Source: Nocardioides jiangsuensis
Lineage (GTDB): Bacteria; Actinomycetota; Actinomycetes; Propionibacteriales; Nocardioidaceae
Assembly (NCBI RefSeq): GCF_019679455.1
Contig: NZ_JAIEZQ010000001.1
Coordinates: 1,054,001 to 1,118,000 of the forward strand
Direction: 5' to 3'
DNA: 64,000 bases
Shown: piece by piece, positions 8,705-17,390 of the stretch
Layout: every line of letters begins with the position of its first letter
How positions within the stretch are numbered: position 1 is the stretch's first letter
Position numbers and translations under genes: made by a program
Notes under the pieces: model-generated
Told to the model about the DNA's origin: nothing
The model's input: only the letters and a program-made list of their open reading frames with translations
The model's database searches: none

Positions 8705-9457
8705 ATGACCGGTCCGTCGGGGGACGGCTCGCCGGTCGACCCGGGACCCCCCGACGACCCGCTGGAGCCGCACGGCCGGGACGACCGCGCGCTGCTCGCC
8801 GCCCACGTCGACGGTGACCCCGAAGCGTTCGGCATCCTGTTCGCCCGGCACCGGGACCGGCTGTGGGCGGTCGCGCTGCGCACCACCGGCGACCCCGAGG
8901 AGGCCGCCGACGCACTCCAGGACGGCATGGTGTCGGCCTTCCGGCGGGCCACCTCCTACCGTGGCGACGCCGCGGTGACCACGTGGCTGCACCGGGTGGT
9001 GGTCAACGCCTGCCTGGACCGGATCCGGCGGCGCAAGGTGCGGGCGGCCGACGCCCTTCCCGACGACCTCGACGAGTACGCCGGCCGCGGCTCGCTGGCC
9101 ACGAGCACCGATCCCGGCACCGGCGCCACCGCCGACCCGGCCGATCTCGTGGTCGACGAGGAGCGGCGCGCCGCTGTCCTGCGCGCCCTCGCCACGCTGG
9201 CCCCGGAGCAGCGGGCCGCTCTCGTCCTGGTCGACATGCAGGGCTACCCGGTCGAGGAGGCGGCCCGGATCCTGGGCTGCCCGACCGGCACCGTGAAGAG
9301 CCGCTGTGCCCGCGGCCGGGCCAGGCTGGCCCCGCTGCTCGCCGGCCTGCGCTCCCGGAACCCTCCGCCGGGGCCGCGCGTCCAAACCAGGACCGACCCC
9401 GCAGACCACGCCAGCTCGCCGTCCGCCGCCCCCGCCGAAGGAGGTGACCCGCCATGA
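8705..9457 (+). CDS. sigM: ECF RNA polymerase sigma factor SigM
   Basis: The 250-residue extracytoplasmic-function sigma factor has region 2 near residues 25-95 (including the core-binding DPEEAADALQDGMVSAFR) and a region 4 helix-turn-helix near 165-215 (GYPVEEAARILGCPTGTVKS). The family directs RNA polymerase to stress promoters. It lies 4 bp after the pseudokinase gene and overlaps the downstream membrane protein by ATGA, matching the mycobacterial sigM-rsmA pair next to mviN and trxB. The C-terminal 30 residues are low complexity. Confidence 0.9.
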   Translation: MTGPSGDGSPVDPGPPDDPLEPHGRDDRALLAAHVDGDPEAFGILFARHRDRLWAVALRTTGDPEEAADALQDGMVSAFRRATSYRGDAAVTTWLHRVVVNACLDRIRRRKVRAADALPDDLDEYAGRGSLATSTDPGTGATADPADLVVDEERRAAVLRALATLAPEQRAALVLVDMQGYPVEEAARILGCPTGTVKSRCARGRARLAPLLAGLRSRNPPPGPRVQTRTDPADHASSPSAAPAEGGDPP

Positions 9458-10311
9458 CCTCCCCGCCGCACCCGGAGCCCTCCGGCCACGACCGGGACCC
9501 GGGCCCCGACGGCTCGGAACCGCTCGACCCGGACCAGGAGGCCGTCCGAGGTCTCCTCGCGGAGGCGGGAGGCCGCCCCGAGACGCTGCCGACCGACGTC
9601 GCCACGCGGCTCGACGACGTGCTCGCCGGCCTGGTCGCCGAACGACCCGCTGCCGCGTCGGCCGTCCCGACGAGCCCCGACGCGGACCACGCGGCCGACA
9701 CCGGTCTCGCCGCCGCGACTGTGGGGAGCCCGGGCGACGAGCTCGCCGCCCGGCGTCACCGCCGGTGGCCGAAGCTGCTGGTGGCCGCGGCGACCGTCGG
9801 CGTGCTCGGGGTCGGCCTGGGCGAGGTGCTCGGCGGCGGGACCGCCAGCATGGACGCCGGCGGATCCTCCGGCGAGGAGGCCGCCGTCCGGGCGCCGTCC
9901 GCGACGACCGACCGGGACGGCGGAGCCGGCCAGGGTGACCAGCGCGGCCAGGACTCGGTGGGCCCGAACTTCCTGAACGACGAGGACGCCTCCGGCGGGT
10001 CCACGGGCGAGCCGGAGCGCGAGGTCGCCCCCGGCACGGTGGACGTCGTGCGCCTGCGGACCGAGTCGCTCCGAACGGGGGTTGAGCGCGCCCTGACGTT
10101 CTTCCGGGTCCCCACCACCGCGAACCGGGCGAACCCGGACTGCAGCCCTCGCGACCTAACGCCGGACGACGATGCGCTCGACGTCCGCCTCGACGGGCGG
10201 CGGGCCGTCCTGGTGCTGCGCGCGCCGGTGGACGGCCGGCGCGCGGCGGAGGTCTTCACCTGTGAGGACCGCGACACCCCGGAGGCCGCCACCACCGTCG
10301 AGGCCCGCTGA
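9454..10311 (+). CDS. anti-sigma-M factor, RsmA-like membrane protein
   Basis: The 285-residue product has a cytoplasmic N-terminus containing LPTDVATRLDDVLAGLVAE, a helix resembling the sigma-binding segment of actinobacterial RsmA. One membrane helix follows at about residues 108-130, then a Gly/Asp-rich linker and a small extracytoplasmic domain with two cysteines. There is no HxxxCxxC zinc anti-sigma motif. Overlap with sigM and position before trxB support its role as a membrane tether that holds SigM inactive. Recognition rests mostly on gene order and topology. Confidence 0.75.
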   Translation: MTSPPHPEPSGHDRDPGPDGSEPLDPDQEAVRGLLAEAGGRPETLPTDVATRLDDVLAGLVAERPAAASAVPTSPDADHAADTGLAAATVGSPGDELAARRHRRWPKLLVAAATVGVLGVGLGEVLGGGTASMDAGGSSGEEAAVRAPSATTDRDGGAGQGDQRGQDSVGPNFLNDEDASGGSTGEPEREVAPGTVDVVRLRTESLRTGVERALTFFRVPTTANRANPDCSPRDLTPDDDALDVRLDGRRAVLVLRAPVDGRRAAEVFTCEDRDTPEAATTVEAR

Positions 10312-10355
10312 CCCGGCGTCCCGCGCGTCCCCGGCCGGGGCGTCGGTGTCGCCGG

Positions 10356-10381
10356 GGAATGTCTCGACCCTAGGATCGGTT
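10356..10381 (+). promoter_or_regulatory. SigR/SigH-type promoter for trxB
   Basis: GGAAT at 10356-10360 and GTT at 10379-10381 are separated by exactly 18 nt. This matches the thiol-oxidative-stress promoter consensus recognised by SigR (Streptomyces) and SigH (Mycobacterium). It leaves a leader of about 35-40 nt with a GGAG ribosome binding site before trxB. Confidence 0.75.
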
Positions 10382-10424
10382 GTGCCCCACGCAAGGTCAC
10401 CTCTCACCCAGGAGCACTCGAACC

Positions 10425-11435
10425 ATGGCGGACCAGGACGTACGCAACGTCATCATCATCGGCTCCGGCCCGGCCGGCTACACCGCAGCGGTGTACGCCG
10501 CCCGCGCGAACCTCGCCCCTCTCGTCTTCGAGGGGTCGGTCACGGCCGGTGGCGCGCTGATGACCACCACCGAGGTCGAGAACTTCCCCGGGTTCCGCGA
10601 CGGGATCATGGGTCCTGAGCTGATGGACAACATGCGCGCCCAGGCCGAGCGCTTCGGTGCCGAGCTGGTCAGCGACGACGTGACCGAGGTGGACCTCACC
10701 GGCGCGGTCAAGGTCGTCAAGGACGGCTCCGGCAACGAGCACCGCGCGCTCGCCGTGATCCTGTCGACCGGCTCGAGCTACCGGAAGCTCGGCATCCCCG
10801 ACGAGGACCGGCTCTCCGGTCACGGCGTCAGCTGGTGCGCGACCTGTGACGGCTTCTTCTTCCGCGACCAGCACATCGCCGTGGTCGGCGGCGGCGACTC
10901 CGCCGTCGAGGAGGCCACCTTCCTCTCCCGGTTCGCCAGCAAGGTGACCCTGGTCCACCGCCGCGACGAGCTGCGCGCCTCCAAGATCATGCAGGACCGC
11001 GCGTTCGCGGACCCGAAGATCGAGTTCGCGTGGAACTCCACGGTGGAGACCATCCACGGCGACGACAAGCTGACGGGGGTGACCCTCGTCGACACCGTGA
11101 CCGGCGAGAAGCGTGAGCTCGACGTGACCGGCCTGTTCATCGCGGTCGGCCACGACCCCCGCTCGGAGCTCCTGCACGGCCAGGTGCGCCTCGACCAGGA
11201 GGGGTACGTGCTGGTCGACCACCCCTCGACCAAGACAAACCTGCCGGGCGTCTTCGCCAGTGGTGACCTCGTGGACCACCAGTACCGTCAGGCGATCACC
11301 GCCGCCGGCACCGGTTGCGCGGCCGCCCTCGACGCCGAGCGCTACCTCGCCGACCTCGAGCACGCCGCCCAGACGGACTCGACCGACGTCGCCACGGAGA
11401 TGCTCAGCGAGCAGGTCCAGGTGGCCGGGGCCTGA
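10425..11435 (+). CDS. trxB: thioredoxin-disulfide reductase
   Basis: The 336-residue FAD flavoenzyme uses NADPH to reduce thioredoxin. It shows the FAD-binding GSGPAG at residues 13-18, the redox-active CATC at 138-141 ([10 protein letters not shown]), the NADPH-binding [10 protein letters not shown], and a late second FAD motif ending in GVFASGDL. The ATG at 10425 is chosen because GGAG at 10411 lies 10 nt upstream; a GTG 15 codons earlier lies inside the promoter. Thioredoxin follows 106 bp downstream with its own promoter. Confidence 0.96.
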   Translation: MADQDVRNVIIIGSGPAGYTAAVYAARANLAPLVFEGSVTAGGALMTTTEVENFPGFRDGIMGPELMDNMRAQAERFGAELVSDDVTEVDLTGAVKVVKDGSGNEHRALAVILSTGSSYRKLGIPDEDRLSGHGVSWCATCDGFFFRDQHIAVVGGGDSAVEEATFLSRFASKVTLVHRRDELRASKIMQDRAFADPKIEFAWNSTVETIHGDDKLTGVTLVDTVTGEKRELDVTGLFIAVGHDPRSELLHGQVRLDQEGYVLVDHPSTKTNLPGVFASGDLVDHQYRQAITAAGTGCAAALDAERYLADLEHAAQTDSTDVATEMLSEQVQVAGA

Positions 11436-11474
11436 CCCTCGCCCCGACGGCAGACCGAGTGTCTGCCGCTGCCC

Positions 11475-11500
11475 GGAAGAAATGTCCGGGCCTCGGTGTT
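11475..11500 (+). promoter_or_regulatory. SigR/SigH-type promoter for trxA
   Basis: GGAAG at 11475-11479 and GTT at 11498-11500 are spaced by 18 nt, one base from the GGAAT-N18-GTT consensus. A short inverted repeat (CCCGGA/TCCGGG, 11472-11490) overlaps the -35 element and might be a weak end for trxB transcripts. Confidence 0.65.
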
Positions 11501-11541
11501 AACTACATCCAGAACCGAACGCGATCCCTAAGGAGCACCTC

Positions 11542-11868
11542 GTGGCCGAGATGCAAGCCGTGACCGACGCCGACTTCGACGCGCAGGTCCTCAAGTCCGA
11601 CAAGCCCGTCCTCGTGGACTTCTGGGCGGAGTGGTGCGGCCCGTGCCGCCAGGTCTCGCCGATCCTCGACGAGATCAACAAGCAGCACGGCGACAAGATC
11701 ACGTTCGTGAAGATGAACGTCGACGAGAACCCGGTCACCCCCGCGGCGTACCGCGTCACCGGCATCCCGACGCTCAACGTCTACCAGGGCGGCGAGGTCG
11801 TGAAGCAGATCGTCGGCGCGAAGCCGAAGGCTGCCCTGCTCAACGAGCTCAGCGACTTCATCAACTAG
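11542..11868 (+). CDS. trxA: thioredoxin
   Basis: The 108-residue product is a classical thioredoxin, with WCGPC at residues 31-35, the buried FWAEW before it and the cis-proline loop GIPTLN. It reduces disulfides in cytoplasmic proteins and is itself reduced by the TrxB encoded upstream. The GTG start at 11542 follows AAGGAG with suitable spacing. A strong intrinsic terminator closes the unit immediately downstream. Confidence 0.96.
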   Translation: MAEMQAVTDADFDAQVLKSDKPVLVDFWAEWCGPCRQVSPILDEINKQHGDKITFVKMNVDENPVTPAAYRVTGIPTLNVYQGGEVVKQIVGAKPKAALLNELSDFIN

Positions 11869-11881
11869 GTCCCACCGACGA

Positions 11882-11922
11882 GAGAGGGCCGGCCCACCTC
11901 CCAAGGGCCGGCCCTCTCTTTT
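11882..11922 (+). terminator. intrinsic terminator after trxA
   Basis: A perfect 13-bp inverted repeat (GAGAGGGCCGGCC / GGCCGGCCCTCTC) with an 11-nt loop is followed by four T residues. It sits 13 bp beyond the trxA stop codon. Confidence 0.9.
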
Positions 11923-12060
11923 CCGTTTTCTCCCGGACCCTCCGGACCCGGGACGGGCGCAACCGTTGACATCGCCCGTGCGTCTGTTTGAGTAGGCCCC
12001 GAGTAGAACCGGCGCCGTCCGGGTAGGAGTGTCCGGACCCCCACCAAGGCAGGAGGCCGT

Positions 12061-13290
12061 ATGGCCGACGTACGCACCGCGCCGAGCTTCCGGCTCGGCG
12101 ACGCCGGCGACGCGGTGGTCGACATCCGCGCACGCCTCGGGGCACTGGCCCTGCTCGACGCCCCGCACGACTACGACGGGGCCCGCGAGTTCGACGCCGA
12201 CGTCGACCGCGCCGTCCGCTCCTTCCAGCAGCAGCGGGGTCTCACCGTCGACGGGATCGTCGGCCCGTCCACCTACCGGGTCCTCGACGAGGCCCGGTGG
12301 AAGCTGGGCGACCGGCTTCTCACCCACGCGGCGGGCAACCTGATGTCCGGCGACGACGTGGTCACCCTCCAGCAGCGACTGCTCGACCTCGGCTTCAAGG
12401 TCGGCCGGGTGGACGGCATGTACGGCCACCAGACCGAGCAGGGCGTCCGCGACTTCCAGCGCAACATCGGCATCCCGCCCGACGGCACCTGCGGCCCGGC
12501 GACCCTCAAGGCCCTGTCCCGGCTCGCGCCGCGCGTGAAGGGCGGTCAGCCCAACGCCCTGCGCGCCGCGGAGCGGATCCGCCGGGCCGGCCCCCAGCTG
12601 ACCGGGAAGATCGTCGTGATCGACCCCGCCGAGGTGCGGGTGGCCGACCCTGCGCTGGCCAGCCGCGCCGCCGCGGTCACCCACGACCTCGCCAAGCGGA
12701 TCGAGGGCCGGCTCGTGGCCACCGGCGTCCAGGCGTTCCTGACCCACCGGGCCGACCACGCCATCCTCGCCGGCGCGCACGCCGGTCAGGGAGGCCCGTC
12801 CGAGCAGGGCGACCCGCTCGCCGACGGCCACTCCGAGGCCGAGCGCGCGGAGTTCGCGAACCGCACCGACGCCGACCTGTGCATCTCCCTGCACGTGGAC
12901 GCGTCGGCGAACCCCGACGCGTCCGGGGTCTCCACCTACTTCTTCGGCCTCGACTCGCACGGGGTCCGCTCGTCGGTGGGCGAGCGTTTCGCCAGCCTGG
13001 TCCAGCGGGAGATCGTCGCGCGCACCGACCTCGCCGACCTGCGGATCCACACCAAGACCTGGGACCTGCTCCGCCGGACCCGGATGCCCGCGGTCCGTGT
13101 CGACGTCGGCTACATCACCAACCCGGGGGACGCGGCCAGGCTCTCCGACCCCGTCTTCCGCGACGTGGTCGCCGAGGCGGTCGTGGCGGCGGTGCAGCGG
13201 GTGTACCTCTCCCCGGACTCCGACGCGCAGACCGGCGTGCTCCGGCTCGGCGAGCTGCGGGACGCCCTCCGCGAGGGCCGCGACCGCTGA
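12061..13290 (+). CDS. cwlM: CwlM-like protein: two peptidoglycan-binding domains and a degenerate amidase domain
   Basis: The 409-residue product has two PG_binding_1 repeats (about residues 12-78 and 95-155) and an Amidase_3-like domain (182-385). No signal peptide is visible, so it should be cytoplasmic. The usual DPGHGG zinc motif reads DPAEVR (188-193), and the expected zinc-ligand glutamate after it is absent. The catalytic Glu position reads Asp in RVDVGYITN, and only the SLHVDA histidine (278) remains. Mycobacterial CwlM is a cytoplasmic PknB substrate that activates MurA and interacts with FhaA and MurJ. The same position after trxA supports that identity. Amidase activity is unlikely. 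Confidence 0.85.
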   Translation: MADVRTAPSFRLGDAGDAVVDIRARLGALALLDAPHDYDGAREFDADVDRAVRSFQQQRGLTVDGIVGPSTYRVLDEARWKLGDRLLTHAAGNLMSGDDVVTLQQRLLDLGFKVGRVDGMYGHQTEQGVRDFQRNIGIPPDGTCGPATLKALSRLAPRVKGGQPNALRAAERIRRAGPQLTGKIVVIDPAEVRVADPALASRAAAVTHDLAKRIEGRLVATGVQAFLTHRADHAILAGAHAGQGGPSEQGDPLADGHSEAERAEFANRTDADLCISLHVDASANPDASGVSTYFFGLDSHGVRSSVGERFASLVQREIVARTDLADLRIHTKTWDLLRRTRMPAVRVDVGYITNPGDAARLSDPVFRDVVAEAVVAAVQRVYLSPDSDAQTGVLRLGELRDALREGRDR

Positions 13291-13340
13291 CGCTGCCGCC
13301 GACCGCGGGCCGGCCGGCGCGGCCGCGGGTCCTGCCGGGC

Positions 13341-14003
13341 TCAGAGCCGGGGAGGCCCGTGCCGCTCGGCGGCCGGCCGCACCGCGCGCGGGCGTACGGC
13401 GCCCAGCAGCCGCTCGAGCGCCTGCTCGACCTCCTCGCGCCAGGTCAGCACCGACTTCAGGTCCAGCCGCATCCGCGGGTAGCGCGGGTGCGACCGGTGC
13501 GTCTTGAAGCCCACGTGCAGCAGGAAGTCCGCCGGCAGCACGCACCCGCCCCAGGCGGTCCGGCTGCCCTCGGTGGCGCGCAGGTCCCCGAACGCCTCGA
13601 TCGCCCGGATCCCGCCGCGCTCGATGAGGTCCTTGGCCACCGACTGCACCAGCACCCGGCCCAGGCCGGCGCCGGCGTACTCGGGGTAGAGCATCGCGGT
13701 CATCAGCAGCACCGCGTCCTCGCTGACCGGGGCGGTCGGGAACGTCGCCGCCCCCGGCACGAACGTGGGCGGGGCGTAGAGGACGAAGCCGGCCGGGTCG
13801 TCGTCGACGTACGCCACCCGGCCGCACGAGCCCCACTCGAGCAGCACCCGGGAGACCCAGGCCTCCTTCTCCCGCTCCGCCTCGCCGGCGGCGGCCGCCC
13901 GCTCGCGGCGCACCGGGTCGAGCTCCCAGAACAGGCAGCTGCGGCAGGACGCGGGCAGGTCGACGAGGTTGTCGAGCGTCAGGCGGGCGATCTTGCGGGC
14001 CAT
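13341..14003 (-). CDS. GNAT family N-acetyltransferase
   Basis: The 220-residue product resembles the M. tuberculosis Rv3916c group, which also sits between cwlM and parB. The central part has the acetyl-CoA-binding pattern of GNAT enzymes (EYAGAGLGRVLVQSVAKDL). The N-terminus carries a CRSCLFWEL motif with two cysteines that could bind metal. The substrate is unknown. It converges with cwlM (50 bp between stops) and may be co-transcribed with the small membrane ORF just upstream. Confidence 0.8.
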   Translation of the reverse strand: MARKIARLTLDNLVDLPASCRSCLFWELDPVRRERAAAAGEAEREKEAWVSRVLLEWGSCGRVAYVDDDPAGFVLYAPPTFVPGAATFPTAPVSEDAVLLMTAMLYPEYAGAGLGRVLVQSVAKDLIERGGIRAIEAFGDLRATEGSRTAWGGCVLPADFLLHVGFKTHRSHPRYPRMRLDLKSVLTWREEVEQALERLLGAVRPRAVRPAAERHGPPRL

Positions 14004-14018
14004 CGGAGCCGTCCCGCG

Positions 14019-14156
14019 TCAGTGCGCCCGCGGCGCGTGCCGGTCGCCCACGTAGTGCGAGGGCGTCCGGCGCCGGAGCAGCCCGGCGACGAAACCGCCG
14101 AGGAGCCCGAGCGCGCTCAGCCCCAGACCCGCTGCCGATGTGCGGAGCAGTCCCAT
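14019..14156 (-). CDS. small single-pass membrane protein (45 aa), predicted
   Basis: A 45-codon frame starts with ATG at 14156 and stops 15 bp before the GNAT start. Residues 8-27 (AAGLGLSALGLLGGFVAGLL) form one hydrophobic helix followed by an RRR positive cluster and a polar tail, which fits an N-out single-span protein. A G-rich stretch 7-10 nt upstream could serve as ribosome binding site. I do not recognise a family. Gene reality rests on topology and operon-like spacing only. Confidence 0.45.
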   Translation of the reverse strand: MGLLRTSAAGLGLSALGLLGGFVAGLLRRRTPSHYVGDRHAPRAH

Positions 14157-14224
14157 GTCGTGACCCCCATGCCGAGGAACGAGCCTTGATGATTCATCCT
14201 AGTAGTCCACCAGAGGAGCTAGGG

Positions 14225-15562
14225 ATGTCAGAGAAGGCAGGTCACGGGATCCGGCGCAGCGCGACGCGCCTCGACAGCTACGTGGACCGGTACGCCGCCC
14301 GCACGAAGGGCATGACGGCCTCCGAGATCCGCGCGCTGTTCTCCGTGGCCAGCCGTCCCGAGGTGGTCTCCCTCGCCGGCGGCATGCCGAACATCTCCGG
14401 CCTCCCGCTCGACGTCGTCGGCGGCGCCATCAACGACCTGGTCCGCACCAACGGGCCGGTCGCGATGCAGTACGGCTCCGGCCAGGGCGACCCGCGGCTG
14501 CGCGAGCAGATCTGCGACGTGATGCGGCTCGAGGGGATCGAGGCGCACCCCGACGACGTCGTGGTCACGGTCGGCTCGCAGCAGGCGGTCGACCTGGTCA
14601 CCCGGATCTTCTGCGACCCCGGTGACGTGGTGATCTGCGAGGCCCCGTCGTACGTCGGCGCGCTCGGCGTGTTCCGCGCCTACCAGTGCGACGTCGTGCA
14701 CGCGGCGATGGACGAGCACGGCCTCGTCCCCGACGCGCTGCGCGACGCGATCGCCGCGGTGCGGGCGGCCGGCAAGACGATCAAGTTCCTCTACACGATC
14801 CCGAACTACCACAACCCCGCCGGCGTCTCGATGGCCGCGGAGCGCCGCCCGGAGATCCTCGAGATCTGCCGCGAGGCCGACATCCTGGTCCTCGAGGACA
14901 ACCCCTACGGCCTGCTCGGCTTCGACGACGAGCCCTACCGCGCGCTGCGGGCCGACGAGGCCGAGGGCGTGATCTACCTCGGCTCGTTCTCCAAGACCTT
15001 CGCCCCCGGGTTCCGGGTCGGTTGGGCGCTGGCGCCGCACGCGGTCCGCGAGAAGCTCGTGCTGGCCCAGGAGTCGGCGACGCTGTGCCCGCCGTCGTTC
15101 TCGCAGATGGCGGTCTCGGCCTACCTCTCCGAGCACGACTGGCAGGGCCAGGTGAAGCAGTTCCGGGAGATGTACCGCGAGCGTCGCGACGCGATGATCG
15201 AGTCGCTCGAGGACCTGATGCCCGCCGCCACCCGCTGGAACGTGCCCGACGGCGGGTTCTACGTGTGGCTCACCCTGCCCGACGGGCTCGACGCGAAGGC
15301 GATGCTGCCGCGCGCCGTGACCGCCCGGGTGGCCTACGTGCCCGGGACGGCGTTCTTCGCCGACGGGTTCGGCGCCCAGAGCATGCGGCTCTCCTACTGC
15401 TACCCGACCGCGGACCGGATCCGCGAGGGCGTGCGCCGCCTCGTCGGCGTGATCGAGGAGGAGCTCGAGCTCCGGGAGACCTTCGGGGGAGGCTACGGTG
15501 GCCAGGCCGGCGCCGGACACGTCACCCGCGGGTACGAATCACCCAACACCGACCTCACCTGA
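14225..15562 (+). CDS. PLP-dependent aminotransferase, class I/II (2-aminoadipate-like)
   Basis: The 445-residue fold-type I aminotransferase resembles the MocR/2-aminoadipate transaminase group without the DNA-binding domain. Visible motifs are the tyrosine-containing IPNYHNPAGVSM, the Asp-containing LVLEDNPYGLL, and the PLP lysine in GSFSKTFAPGFRVGW. It transfers amino groups between an amino acid and a 2-oxo acid; the exact substrate is not evident. The start at 14225 is selected for the GAGGAG 6 nt upstream. It precedes the ddl-like gene by 16 bp and may be an operon partner. Confidence 0.88.
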   Translation: MSEKAGHGIRRSATRLDSYVDRYAARTKGMTASEIRALFSVASRPEVVSLAGGMPNISGLPLDVVGGAINDLVRTNGPVAMQYGSGQGDPRLREQICDVMRLEGIEAHPDDVVVTVGSQQAVDLVTRIFCDPGDVVICEAPSYVGALGVFRAYQCDVVHAAMDEHGLVPDALRDAIAAVRAAGKTIKFLYTIPNYHNPAGVSMAAERRPEILEICREADILVLEDNPYGLLGFDDEPYRALRADEAEGVIYLGSFSKTFAPGFRVGWALAPHAVREKLVLAQESATLCPPSFSQMAVSAYLSEHDWQGQVKQFREMYRERRDAMIESLEDLMPAATRWNVPDGGFYVWLTLPDGLDAKAMLPRAVTARVAYVPGTAFFADGFGAQSMRLSYCYPTADRIREGVRRLVGVIEEELELRETFGGGYGGQAGAGHVTRGYESPNTDLT

Positions 15563-15578
15563 GCAGGAGCCTGACGAA

Positions 15579-16541
15579 ATGGATGCTGTCGCTGGGCGGA
15601 TCGTGGTCCTGGCCGGGGGCCTGTCGCACGAGCGGGACGTCTCGCTGCGCTCCGGACGGCGGGTGGCGGAGGCGCTGCGCGACGCCGGCGCCGAGGTCGA
15701 CGAGCGGGACGTCGACGCGACCCTGCTCCCGTCCCTGCGCGAGGACCCGCCGGCGTGCGTGGTCCCGCTGCTGCACGGCGAGACCGGGGAGGACGGCGCG
15801 CTGCGCGAGGTGCTCGAGCTGCTCGGCGTGCCGTACGTCGGTGCCGGGCCGGCCGCGAGCCGGGCCGCGTTCGACAAGCCGGTGGCGAAGGCCGTGGTCG
15901 CGCGGGCCGGGTTGAACACCCCCCGCAGCGTCGCGCTGCCGCACGAGACCTTCCGCGAGCTCGGCGCGGCCGCGGTGATGGACGCGATCATCGCCTCGCT
16001 CGGGCTGCCGCTGATCGTCAAGCCCGCCAAGTCCGGCTCCGCGCTGGGCTGCACCGTGGTGCGTGCGCCCGGGGACCTCCCCGGCGCGATGGTCGGGGCG
16101 TTCGCCTACGGCGAGACCACCCTGGTCGAGCAGCTCGTCGAGGGCGAGGAGGTCGCCGTCCCCGTCGTCGACACGGGGGACGGTCCCCGGGCGCTGCCGG
16201 TCGTCTCGATCCGTCCCGACGGCGGCGTGTACGACTACACCGCGCGCTACACGGCCGGCAGCACGGAGTTCGAGGTGCCCGCGAAGCTCTCCGACGAGCT
16301 CGCCGCGGAGTGCGCCCGCGTCGCGGTGACCGCGCACGAGGCGCTCGGGCTGCGTGACCTGTCCCGCTCGGACCTGATGATCGACCGCGACGGCACCGTG
16401 TGGTTCCTCGAGGTCAACGTCGCGCCCGGTCTGACCGAGACCTCGACGGTCCCGCTGTCGGTGCAGGCGGCCGGCCTCGACCTCGGTGAGCTGATGGACA
16501 CCCTGGTCCGCCAGGCGGTTGTCCGTTCGTCCGGGACCTGA
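15579..16541 (+). CDS. D-alanine--D-alanine ligase-like ATP-grasp enzyme
   Basis: The 320-residue product has the N-terminal signature GGLSHERDVSLRSG and the LLHGETGEDGALREVLELL region of D-Ala-D-Ala ligases. These are followed by ATP-grasp elements (IVKPAKSGSALGC, VEQLVEGEEVAVPV, LEVNVAPGLTETS). Such enzymes make the dipeptide end of peptidoglycan precursors. It is slightly short for Ddl (usually 340-370), and a second canonical ddl may exist elsewhere, so the substrate could differ. The ATG at 15579 has AGGAG 9 nt upstream. Confidence 0.85.
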   Translation: MDAVAGRIVVLAGGLSHERDVSLRSGRRVAEALRDAGAEVDERDVDATLLPSLREDPPACVVPLLHGETGEDGALREVLELLGVPYVGAGPAASRAAFDKPVAKAVVARAGLNTPRSVALPHETFRELGAAAVMDAIIASLGLPLIVKPAKSGSALGCTVVRAPGDLPGAMVGAFAYGETTLVEQLVEGEEVAVPVVDTGDGPRALPVVSIRPDGGVYDYTARYTAGSTEFEVPAKLSDELAAECARVAVTAHEALGLRDLSRSDLMIDRDGTVWFLEVNVAPGLTETSTVPLSVQAAGLDLGELMDTLVRQAVVRSSGT

Positions 16542-16577
16542 CAGGGTCCTCCCACCACCGACGAAAGAGGCCGATCG

Positions 16578-17351
16578 ATGCGCGACCTGACCTACCCGCC
16601 GATCATCGTCACGGCCAAGGCCGCGTTCAAGGCGCTCGGCCTGCGCTTCCGGATGGAGGGCACCGAGCACATCCCGCGCACCGGTCCGGCGCTGCTCGCG
16701 GTGAACCACGTCTCCTACGTGGACTTCGTCTTCGGCGGGTTCGCCGCGCAGCCCTCCAAGCGGCTGGTCCGGTTCATGGCGAAGAAGGAGATCTTCGACC
16801 ACCGGTTCGGCGGGCCGCTGATGCGCTCGCTGCACCACATCGAGGTCGACCGCGGCGAGGGCCTCGGCTCCTACAAGGAGGCGTTGCGCTACCTGGCGAT
16901 GGGCGAGGTGGTCGGGATCTTCCCCGAGGCCACGATCTCCCGCTCCTTCGAGATCAAGGAGATCAAGACCGGCGCCACCCGGATCGCCGCCGAGGCCGGC
17001 GTACCCCTGATCCCGGTGATCCTGTGGGGCACCCAGCGGATGCTCACCAAGGACCACCCCAAGGACTTCTCCCGAGGCAAGACGATCGCGATCACCGTCG
17101 GGGAGCCGCTGCACCCGTCGGGACAGGACCCGGTCGCCGAGACCGCCGAGCTGCACCGGGCGATGTCGGACCTGCTGGACCGGACCATCCGCGCCTACCC
17201 GGCCGACGAGCAGCCGCCCGGGTCGTGGTGGCTGCCGGCGTCGTACGGCGGCACGGCCCCGACGCCCGAGCAGGCCAAGGAGCTCGACGCCGCGGAGAAG
17301 CGTGAGCGGGCCCGGCGCCGTGCGGCGCGGAGGGCCGGCACGAAGCGCTGA
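16578..17351 (+). CDS. 1-acyl-sn-glycerol-3-phosphate acyltransferase (PlsC family)
   Basis: The 257-residue acyltransferase carries the HX4D motif (NHVSYVDF) and the FPEATISRS variant of the PEGTRS block. The family transfers a fatty acyl group to lysophosphatidate or another acceptor at the inner membrane face. The C-terminus is basic and alanine-rich. It follows the ligase by 36 bp on the same strand and precedes the polysaccharide genes; the acceptor lipid cannot be read from sequence. Confidence 0.87.
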   Translation: MRDLTYPPIIVTAKAAFKALGLRFRMEGTEHIPRTGPALLAVNHVSYVDFVFGGFAAQPSKRLVRFMAKKEIFDHRFGGPLMRSLHHIEVDRGEGLGSYKEALRYLAMGEVVGIFPEATISRSFEIKEIKTGATRIAAEAGVPLIPVILWGTQRMLTKDHPKDFSRGKTIAITVGEPLHPSGQDPVAETAELHRAMSDLLDRTIRAYPADEQPPGSWWLPASYGGTAPTPEQAKELDAAEKRERARRRAARRAGTKR

Positions 17352-17377
17352 CGTCCGGTTCGTCCGGGGCTGCGAGG

Positions 17378-17383
17378 TAGGGT
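17378..17383 (+). promoter_or_regulatory. -10 box of large membrane protein gene
   Basis: TAGGGT is followed by 7 nt and the ATG at 17391, indicating leaderless transcription. The overlapping GTG at 17382 is inside the -10 element and is therefore a poor start. Confidence 0.5.
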
Positions 17384-17390
17384 GCCGCTC

